Below, piece after piece: positions 1-5,195 of a stretch of 15,456 nt of DNA. Each line of letters opens with the position of its first letter. The stretch's first letter is position 1. The translations under genes were made by a program, and so were the position numbers. Source of the DNA: an uncultured Oscillospiraceae bacterium (GTDB lineage Bacteria > Bacillota > Clostridia > Oscillospirales > Oscillospiraceae); assembly GCA_910584835.1 (NCBI GenBank), contig CAJUEG010000062.1:1-15456 (forward strand), read 5' to 3'. Under the pieces are notes generated by a model, which worked only from the letters and a program-made list of their open reading frames with translations, was not told the origin of the DNA and made no database searches.

Positions 1-228
1 TCATTCTGTCCTGAGCCTGCAAACCTTTTTTGCGCATTTTTTCTTGACAGTACCCTCGATTCCGTAGGGCTTGTTTCCGCGCTCTCCTTTATAATAGCAC
101 GTCCTGATTTCTTCCACCCATTCTCCCCACGGAATCAGTCGATCCATCTGCTCCAAAAATTCTTTCTTCTTTGTCCGCGCCTGCGACAACTCATCCATCA
201 GGCCGGATAGGCTTATCTGTTTATCCAT
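1..228 (-). pseudogene. IS5-family transposase, N-terminal fragment
   Basis: This is a 75-codon minus-strand frame from an ATG at 226-228. Its first ~55 residues (SLSGLMDELSQARTKKKEF, then IPWGEWVE and YYKGERGNKPYGIE) match, from memory, the DUF772-type N-terminus common to IS5-group transposases of clostridia. The purine-rich stretch just before the ATG (TAGAATAGGGGC on the minus strand) could serve as a ribosome binding site. After GNKPYGIE the family normally continues for several hundred residues through the DDE catalytic domain. Here it switches to a short lysine-rich tail (GTVKKKCAKKVCRLRTE) and a stop, so no catalytic domain exists and the copy cannot transpose by itself. It is either a truncation or an internally deleted element whose far end lies at or beyond the left edge. 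No terminal inverted repeats could be defined because the window starts inside it. Confidence 0.75.
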
Positions 229-315
229 GCCCCTATTCTACCACATCTTTTTCCCCTGCGTACCCGGTTTGTGCGGTGTTGCCTATATTAAAGTTGGACG
301 GTCGGATTGTGCTGA

Positions 316-453
316 TCCGGCTGTTTATTTGTTGGTTTAGGGTACATCAAAAAGCCCAAACGGCGCAGGTTGTCTGAACTGCTTGCTATAGGCGTAATAC
401 CTCGAAGTAATCCCGGCTGGTACGAGGCTTTCCAACAAAAATTTATTGTGTAG
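316..453 (+). pseudogene. C-terminal remnant of a small element-borne ORF
   Basis: An open frame runs from after the TGA at 313-315 to the TAG at 451-453 and has no ATG, GTG or TTG start. Its end reads as a plausible basic protein tail (YIKKPKRRRLSELLAIGV, then IPRSNPGWYEAFQQKFIV, stop). It lies 30 bp before the next small gene, which has a ribosome binding site. I recall similar small proteins lying side by side in clostridial conjugative elements, but I cannot name the family. The frame may be only the 3' end of a gene whose start was lost when the IS5 fragment to its left was joined. The rest of 229-483 shows nothing else recognisable. Confidence 0.3.
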
Positions 454-483
454 GGATATCGCCCCTGGAAAGGAGTGCTCTAT

Positions 484-869
484 ATGGGTAAAGAAGAATT
501 CGTTGTCGATCCTGAGTATCAAGGGTACGTATTTCTTGGCTGGGCCAAGGGGCAGTTTGAACCGCAGAACGGGAAGGAGAAAAGGCCGTACCATAACATT
601 TTCGTGCTTTCCCCGGTCAGCGATTGGACATCCGGGGACTACGAGGCATTCGGCTTCAAGGCCGAAAAGAAAAAGTGTTTGGGCGCTGACGTTTGGGAAG
701 GTCTGAACCCGGCGATAAGGTTCGGCTGTTCTTTGATGACAAAGCCGGGTCGTGTCTGCCGCTTTGGACGGCTGAGCGCATGGATAACCTTTGGTATTTT
801 CAGATATTCGTGTTCTGTATGAACCCTGTGAAAATCAGTATTTGTCCAACCTTGTCACGGCGTCTTTAG
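484..869 (+). pseudogene. Small mobile-element hypothetical protein, frameshifted
   Basis: The frame starts at ATG 484, eight bases after AGGAG at 471-475. The product opens with MGKEEFVVDPEYQGYVFLGW and keeps a protein-like pattern to VWEGLNP at about codon 76. The original frame then gives a run of low-complexity residues to a TGA at 820-822. Reading the -1 frame from 711 restores sensible sequence (GDKVRLFFDDKAG), which ends at TAG 867-869. The simplest explanation is loss of one G from a CCGGGC run around 709-712, restoring LNPGDKVRLFFDD. I cannot name the family with certainty. It resembles short accessory proteins of integrative conjugative elements that sit near replication or relaxase genes. 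The flanks (IS fragment, orphan ORF tail) support decayed mobile DNA. The product is probably non-functional. Confidence 0.5.
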
Positions 870-910
870 TGTAATTATAGGGGCTGTTTAATTGCCTTTA
901 AAATGTGTGA

Positions 911-1531
911 AATTCACATGCTTGCAGGGACCTTCCTTGCTGTGCATATATTAACGGCCCTACCGGCCCCACCGGTTCTACCGGCCTTACCGGCCCCACC
1001 GGCCCCACCGGCGCTACTGGTGCCGATGGCATCGCCGGGGTGACCGGCCCTACCGGGGCCGCCGGCGCCACCGGCCCCACCGGCGCCACAGGTCCCACCG
1101 GCGCCAACGGTCCCAACCCCACGGCGACGGCGGGCTTTGCCGCCAACACGGCGGGCACCAGCCTGACCGTGGCTCTGGGCGGCACGCCCATCCCGCTGCC
1201 CAGCGCCCAGGTGTTCTCGGCGGACATTACCCCCAACGCGGGAAACACCGTCTTCACCGTGGTCACCGCGGGGCGCTACCGCATCTCCTACCACGTGAAC
1301 ACCACGGCGGCCCTGCTGATGGGCAGCCGTCTGGTCATCAACGGGGTGAACAACACCGCGTCTACCATCGCGCCGGTGCTGTCCGTCTCCAGCTATGAAA
1401 ATGAGATTGAGGTCAACCTGCCCGCCAACTCCACCATCTCCCTCCAGCTTTACCCCATTGTGCTGGCCGGAGTGGCGGTGCTCATCAGCGGCGGCGCGGG
1501 CGCGTCCCTGATGATCGTCCGGCTGAGCTGA
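911..1531 (+). CDS. Collagen-like protein with BclA-like C-terminal domain (5' end unclear)
   Basis: The open frame has about 17 uninterrupted Gly-X-Y triplets (956 to ~1108), mostly GPT and GAT, then a ~135-residue C-terminal domain beginning near TATAGFAANTAGTSLTVALG and ending GASLMIVRLS. That domain resembles the trimerising, TNF-like jelly-roll domain of BclA-type exosporium glycoproteins. Threonine in the Y position is the usual O-glycosylation site in bacterial collagens, so a cell- or spore-surface filament is likely. The stop before the frame is TGA 908-910. Between it and the GTG at 1040, which lies inside the repeats and has no ribosome binding site, there is no ATG, GTG or TTG start. 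The upstream residues (CRDLPCCAYIN) read like a cysteine-rich N-terminus. The 5' end is therefore truncated, frameshifted, or uses a rare start such as ATT 950. The glycosyltransferase downstream is a likely partner. Confidence 0.7.
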   Translation, partial: NSHACRDLPCCAYINGPTGPTGSTGLTGPTGPTGATGADGIAGVTGPTGAAGATGPTGATGPTGANGPNPTATAGFAANTAGTSLTVALGGTPIPLPSAQVFSADITPNAGNTVFTVVTAGRYRISYHVNTTAALLMGSRLVINGVNNTASTIAPVLSVSSYENEIEVNLPANSTISLQLYPIVLAGVAVLISGGAGASLMIVRLS

Positions 1532-1555
1532 CCGGATAACTCTCAGCTCCACTCA

Positions 1556-1587
1556 GGGGGCGGCGGCTTGAAGAAGACGCCGCCCCC
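1556..1587 (+). terminator. Hairpin between collagen-like gene and glycosyltransferase
   Basis: A perfect 10-bp GC stem is formed by GGGGGCGGCG (1556-1565) and CGCCGCCCCC (1578-1587) around a 12-base loop. Only a weak T run follows (CTTTAAATT at 1592-1600). This could be a leaky terminator or a processing/attenuation hairpin that lowers expression of the glycosyltransferase relative to the surface protein. Confidence 0.6.
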
Positions 1588-1616
1588 GCAGCTTTAAATT
1601 GTTGAGGAGGATGCCT

Positions 1617-2696
1617 GTGATCACAGTCAGCCTGTGCATGATTGTAAAAAACGAGGAGGATGTGCTGGCCCGCTGTCTGGAGAGCGTGTCGCACCTGGTG
1701 GACGAGGTCGTGGTCGTAGACACCGGCTCCACCGACCGAACGCGGGAGATCGCGGGGCGGTTCACCGGCCGGGTGTACGATTTTACCTGGACAGACGATT
1801 TCGCGGCGGCCCGGAACTATTCCTTTTCCCTGGCGGAGAAGGACTATTGTATGTGGCTGGACGCGGACGACGTGCTCTTGGATGCGGACCGGGCGGCCTT
1901 TGCGACACTGAAAGAAACCCTGGACCCGGATGTCAATGTGGTTATGGCCAAATATAACACGGGCTTTGACGAGGGCGGAAACGTGACCTTTTCCTATTTC
2001 CGGGAGCGGCTCATCAAAAATCACGCCGGTATGCGGTGGGAGGGGGCCGTGCATGAGGCGGTCACGCCGGTGGGCCGGGTGGTATACAGCGAGTTTGCCG
2101 TCACCCACCGCAAGCTGCACGCCGACCACCCGGACAGGAATCTGCGCATCTACGAAAGCCAGCTGGCGCAGGGGATAGAGCTGGAACCCCGGCAGCAGTT
2201 CTATTACGGACGGGAGCTGTACTACCACCAGCGCTACGATGACGCCATCCAGGTCTTTGAGCGTTTTCTGGACGAGGGCCGGGGCTGGGTGGAGAACAAC
2301 ATCGACGCCTGCTGCCACTGCGCCTATTGCTACGAGCGGCTGGAGCAGCCGGGGCGGGCGCTGCAATCGCTGCTGCGCAGTTTTGCCTATGACCGGCCCC
2401 GTGCCGAGGTGTGCTGTGAGCTGGGCCGATGGTTTTTCCAGCGCGATCAGATACCCTTGGCCGCCTACTGGTATTCGCTGGCCCTGACCTGTACCCGGGA
2501 CGACAGCCGCGGCGGCTTTGTCTCCCCCGACTGCTACGGCTATCTGCCCTGCATCCAGCTGTGCGTATGCTACAGCCGTATGGGCAAACTGGAACGCGCC
2601 GAGCAGATGAACGAGCTGGCGGCGTCCTTCAAGCCGGACGCCGCCCCGGTCCTGCACAATCGGAACTTTTTCCGAAGCCTGGAAACGGCGAAATGA
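1617..2696 (+). CDS. GT2-family glycosyltransferase with TPR-like C-terminal half
   Basis: I chose GTG 1617 because AGGAGG at 1605-1610 lies six bases before it; the ATG at 1611 directly abuts that motif. The product is 359 residues. The GT-A fold is visible: MITVSLCMIVKNEE at the start, nucleotide-binding DTGSTDRT at 35-42, and the metal-binding D-A-D at 82-84 within CMWLDADD. An acceptor-side VHEAV motif follows. From about residue 185 onward come helical, TPR-like repeats (LYYHQRYDDAIQVFERFL, then AYCYERLEQPGRALQSLLRS). This architecture is that of SunS-like and clostridial GT2-TPR enzymes, which attach sugars from nucleotide-sugar donors to proteins. It would act in the cytoplasm. Its position right after a threonine-rich collagen-like gene suggests that protein as substrate (inference). 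The frame is intact with no membrane segment. Confidence 0.85.
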   Translation: MITVSLCMIVKNEEDVLARCLESVSHLVDEVVVVDTGSTDRTREIAGRFTGRVYDFTWTDDFAAARNYSFSLAEKDYCMWLDADDVLLDADRAAFATLKETLDPDVNVVMAKYNTGFDEGGNVTFSYFRERLIKNHAGMRWEGAVHEAVTPVGRVVYSEFAVTHRKLHADHPDRNLRIYESQLAQGIELEPRQQFYYGRELYYHQRYDDAIQVFERFLDEGRGWVENNIDACCHCAYCYERLEQPGRALQSLLRSFAYDRPRAEVCCELGRWFFQRDQIPLAAYWYSLALTCTRDDSRGGFVSPDCYGYLPCIQLCVCYSRMGKLERAEQMNELAASFKPDAAPVLHNRNFFRSLETAK

Positions 2697-3008
2697 CGGA
2701 CGTTCCGTGCCGGCAGTAAGCCCTGCCCTTGGGACTCCGCCGATCAAAACGCGCGCCTGCGGCTAACAGTCTCCAAATGCGATGCGACGCAGCGCTTTTC
2801 CACAAGGGCCGCAATTTCTATATCTGCCGGATTGGGCGGCATCGCCATCAGCTTCCCCCTGCCGGTATATACAGCAGACGACAACGGCGGCTTGTGCATC
2901 GGACGCCGATGCATCAATGCGCCGGAGGGCTTGGGAGCGGCAGCCGTCAACAAGCGGGCCTCGGTATATACCGAGGCGCTGCTTGCCCACTACTATCAGC
3001 GCCTATAA
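2697..3008 (+). other. Open frame without start, continuing the glycosyltransferase frame
   Basis: After the glycosyltransferase TGA (2694-2696) the same frame stays open for 103 codons to TAA 3006-3008. There is no ATG or GTG and no ribosome binding site. The first ~40 codons do not look protein-like. The last ~50 do (AISFPLPVYTADDNGGLCIG, then INAPEGLGAAAVNKRASVY and EALLAHYYQRL). I do not recognise a family. It is most likely the 3' end of a lost gene; a long readthrough tail of the glycosyltransferase is less likely. It contains the 18-bp palindrome at 2959-2976. Nothing else is seen in the 385 bases between the two flanking genes except the promoter at its end. Confidence 0.25.
2959..2976. 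repeat. Perfect 18-bp palindrome
   Basis: CCTCGGTATATACCGAGG is its own reverse complement. A near half-copy (CCGGTATATAC) occurs about 100 bases upstream. It could be a protein-binding dyad about 40 bp upstream of the -35 box at 3016, or chance within the open frame 2697-3008. Confidence 0.35.
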
Positions 3009-3015
3009 ATGAGGA

Positions 3016-3044
3016 TTGAATGTCATTCGCATCGGTGGTATACT
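3016..3044 (+). promoter_or_regulatory. Sigma-A promoter of the HEXXH gene
   Basis: TTGAAT (3016-3021) and TATACT (3039-3044) are separated by exactly 17 bases. This is a near-consensus vegetative promoter, about 38 bases before the preferred ATG at 3082. Confidence 0.7.
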
Positions 3045-3081
3045 TGGCCCATGACAAATGCGGATTTGGAGGATTTGTGCT

Positions 3082-4011
3082 ATGCAGAAATTTGAGAAGG
3101 ATACCCTGCGCGGGATGATTGTAAAGGGGAATCTTCGGGCAGCAATGACGTATTTGAAACAGTTCCCGGAAACGGCAGCACTGTATCAAAAGGGCGTGGA
3201 TTTGTATCAAAAAGAACACTACCTAACTTATGATGTAGATGTGGAACTGAACGAGATTCTCTTGGTCTATCAGAAGTATTACCGGGATGTCTTTTATCTG
3301 GAGCTGCCTGCTGAAGAAGCTGCGCAGCGGCTGCGGGAACGGTTGGCAGAACTGTTCCAAGCAGCGCCCGATTCTTCGCTGGACAAGTTGGAGGAAATGG
3401 CTGGAACGGCGTTCCGCCAGAAATCGTTCCACGCTTTGATGGGACGAACCAGCGGATACTACGGTCCCTATATATGGAAGGTCGAGGAACTGAAACATTA
3501 TAAGGTGGAGCTGCCAGAGGGTGAGCAGGACTACGCTGTTAAATTTCTGGACGGGTTCATCATGAAAAGCTGGTTGGACTACATTTCCTTTGGCGAAACG
3601 GGCACTGGAGGCTGGTCCAATGGTGATGGCTTGATTCACTGCGTCAGAGCCGCCTATGATCTGGAGTCAGAAGACTTTCAGGTGTCCCTTCTGAAGCATG
3701 AAGCTCAGCATGCTATGGATCAAGCCCGTTATAAGGACATCACAAACGAGGAGCTGGAATACCGTGCTAAGTTAGTGGAATTGATTTATTCCAGAGAGCG
3801 GAGAATGCTGGAGCGTTTCGTGAGTCAGGCTGATGTAACAAAAACAGACAATGGACACGGATTGGCTGCAGAGCGCATTGTGAGAGGATTTGAGATATGC
3901 CTGAAAAAAGACAGGGGCAGTCTGGCCGGACTCCCTATTGAGAGTGTACAGACAATCGCTCAGTCACTTTTTTCAGAGAGCAGTGAAGAAATAGCGGAAA
4001 AATACCGTTAA
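3082..4011 (+). CDS. Orphan HEXXH putative zinc metallopeptidase
   Basis: ATG 3082 is preferred over the ATG at 3058 because GGAGG (3066-3070) is well spaced before it. The product has 309 residues, with no signal peptide or membrane helix, so it is probably cytoplasmic. The key feature is LLKHEAQHAMD with H206, E207 and H210, followed 13-22 residues later by a glutamate-rich helix (NEELEYRAKLVEL) that could give the third zinc ligand. This is the layout of gluzincin-type peptidases. The N-terminal half is helical (YLKQFPETAALYQKG) and unlike anything I can name; the central part is rich in tyrosine and glycine. It has its own promoter and a downstream hairpin, so it is a single-gene unit. 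It is visibly more AT-rich than both flanking regions and sits between mobile-element scraps, so it may be acquired cargo. Substrate unknown. Confidence 0.65.
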   Translation: MQKFEKDTLRGMIVKGNLRAAMTYLKQFPETAALYQKGVDLYQKEHYLTYDVDVELNEILLVYQKYYRDVFYLELPAEEAAQRLRERLAELFQAAPDSSLDKLEEMAGTAFRQKSFHALMGRTSGYYGPYIWKVEELKHYKVELPEGEQDYAVKFLDGFIMKSWLDYISFGETGTGGWSNGDGLIHCVRAAYDLESEDFQVSLLKHEAQHAMDQARYKDITNEELEYRAKLVELIYSRERRMLERFVSQADVTKTDNGHGLAAERIVRGFEICLKKDRGSLAGLPIESVQTIAQSLFSESSEEIAEKYR

Positions 4012-4066
4012 TCCGACCCTTTTCTAATTTCCAAAAAGTATTTAAATAGGAGACTTCCAGTTTGCA

Positions 4067-4097
4067 GGGGGATTTCATCTTTTGGGTGAAATCCCCC
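4067..4097 (+). terminator. Perfect hairpin after the HEXXH gene
   Basis: GGGGGATTTCA (4067-4077) and TGAAATCCCCC (4087-4097) form a perfect 11-bp stem with a nine-base loop, 55 bases after the HEXXH stop codon. The T tract is weak (TTGACAAATATT). It probably terminates transcription; alternatively it is a relic of the end of the recombinase-bearing element, since it lies exactly where the recombinase similarity on the other strand stops. Confidence 0.55.
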
Positions 4098-4106
4098 TTG
4101 ACAAAT

Positions 4107-4226
4107 ATTCTCTTGAGGCTGAATGCTGTTGCTGTCCCCTTTGTTGTCATCGTCACGGGAAAGGCGGCAGCAGAAAGCGTCCCGCTTGACGGGCACGGGC
4201 TGCAAGGTGTTTCGGATCGCTGGCAT
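4107..4226 (-). pseudogene. Large serine recombinase, N-terminal remnant
   Basis: The minus-strand frame from ATG 4224-4226 contains RDAFCCRLSRDDDNKGD followed by SNSIQPQEN. This is the N-terminal catalytic signature of large serine recombinases of the TnpX/Tn4451 and clostridial conjugative-element type, in which the serine of Y/C-C-R-L-S-R is the nucleophile (here residue 23). After ~40 residues similarity stops at the inverted repeat 4067-4097; the rest of the resolvase domain and the zinc-ribbon and coiled-coil parts are absent. The frame continues to a TGA near 4008 without recognisable sequence. It is a dead scrap of an integrated element. Remaining bases in 4012-4445 hold no intact gene; minus-strand frames at 4248-4451 could be a further scrap of the same element. 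Confidence 0.65.
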
Positions 4227-4445
4227 TATACCCGCCCCCTTTCCACGTCAAAACAATACTGTGCTGTATTCTGTCACGCACATACTCCATGAGGGTACAT
4301 ATCCTCTTTGGACGGCCATTTTGCTGCCAAGGTTCAGCCATGCTATCCCGGTTGCGCTGAACAGCTGACGGCATTTCAGAAACTGTCGAAATGCACAGTA
4401 TAATTGCTGCTTCACTGTGACAAATGCAGAATTTTGTAAAAAGAG

Positions 4446-4474
4446 TTGCATTAAAGAAATAAATACTATATACT
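4446..4474 (+). promoter_or_regulatory. Sigma-A promoter of the TetR/HypA/HypB redox operon
   Basis: TTGCAT (4446-4451) and TATACT (4469-4474) have a 17-base spacer in AT-rich sequence. The predicted start point, about 4481, lies inside the operator palindrome that follows. It is the only clear promoter for the eight co-directional genes to 13457. Confidence 0.75.
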
Positions 4475-4476
4475 GG

Positions 4477-4499
4477 AATTGTCAGTTTAACTGACAATT
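4477..4499. promoter_or_regulatory. TetR-type operator palindrome
   Basis: The arms AATTGTCAGTT (4477-4487) and AACTGACAATT (4489-4499) are exact inverted repeats around a single T at 4488. The dyad starts two bases after the -10 box, covers the predicted transcription start, and lies 19 bases before the tetR-like start codon. That geometry fits autorepression of the whole operon by its first gene product, with release by a small-molecule ligand. Confidence 0.75.
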
Positions 4500-4517
4500 T
4501 TATGTGGAGGTATTGGG

Positions 4518-5171
4518 ATGACAGGCCGCGCGCCCCCTCAAAAGCGTTCCAGACGGGAAACAAACAAAGAACGGGTGATTGCCCAGGCGTTAATCTGCTT
4601 TGTGGAGCAGGGGATCGAGGCGGCAAAAATATCGGAGATCGCCCAGCGCTCCGGCGTTACGGAGCGCAGCGTATACCGCTATTTCGCCTCCAAGACAGAC
4701 CTGGTGCTGGAGACGGCGCTGCTGTTCTGGTCTGAGGCCATGGAGCAGGTGGAGGCTCAGGCGCGGCGGGAGCTGCGGACAGATATGTGCGGCGCGGAGC
4801 GGGTTGGGCGGATTCTGCGGGGCTATTCCCGGCTGTACTTCACCCACCGGCAGATGCTGGTTTTTGTCCATGAGGCAGAAGCATATCTGAACCGCTGCGG
4901 CAAGGCATTGCTGGTGGAGAATAAACCTCCGGCTGCTTTTGAGGACTGCGCCGGGCCGCTGGCCGCCGCCATCTACAAGGGGATGGAGGACGGCAGCGTC
5001 CGCACGGATATCGACATGGCCAGCCTCTATTACAATACCTACGACGCCATGCTGGGATTGATTCAGAAGCTGGCTATTGTCGGCAAAAATGACCCCGCCG
5101 ACGATGAGAACGCCAGGGTCCGTCTTGAGCAGTTCTGTACGATGATGGAAGGTTTCTATCGGAAACGATGA
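4518..5171 (+). CDS. TetR/AcrR-family transcriptional regulator
   Basis: ATG 4518 follows GGAGG at 4506-4510. The product has 217 residues. The N-terminal helix-turn-helix is clear (IAQALICFVEQGIEAAKISE, then IAQRSGVTERSVYRYFASKT, about residues 21-61), with the canonical Y-R-Y-F-x-S-K-x-D motif closing the DNA-binding domain. The C-terminal two thirds is helical and variable, as expected for ligand binding and dimerisation, with no recognisable ligand signature. It is the first gene of the operon, 24 bp before the flavoprotein, and the perfect dyad over its promoter is the likely target. It probably represses its own operon until an effector, perhaps the substrate of the encoded pathway, binds. 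Confidence 0.9.
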   Translation: MTGRAPPQKRSRRETNKERVIAQALICFVEQGIEAAKISEIAQRSGVTERSVYRYFASKTDLVLETALLFWSEAMEQVEAQARRELRTDMCGAERVGRILRGYSRLYFTHRQMLVFVHEAEAYLNRCGKALLVENKPPAAFEDCAGPLAAAIYKGMEDGSVRTDIDMASLYYNTYDAMLGLIQKLAIVGKNDPADDENARVRLEQFCTMMEGFYRKR

Positions 5172-5195
5172 CTTCAATATCAGACAGGGGAAAGG

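Noticed and set aside
956..1110. Short tandem repeats as a possible CRISPR array or noncoding repeat
   Set aside because: The nine-base periodicity encodes Gly-X-Thr triplets in one open frame; there are no unique spacers.
4098..4125. TTGACA as a -35 box of a further promoter
   Set aside because: No acceptable -10 sequence lies 16-18 bases downstream; the next bases are GC-mixed and lead to no gene.
4153..4626. 157-codon minus-strand frame across the tetR promoter
   Set aside because: It runs through the promoter, operator and tetR start; only its overlap with the recombinase remnant looks like former coding sequence, and that is in another frame.
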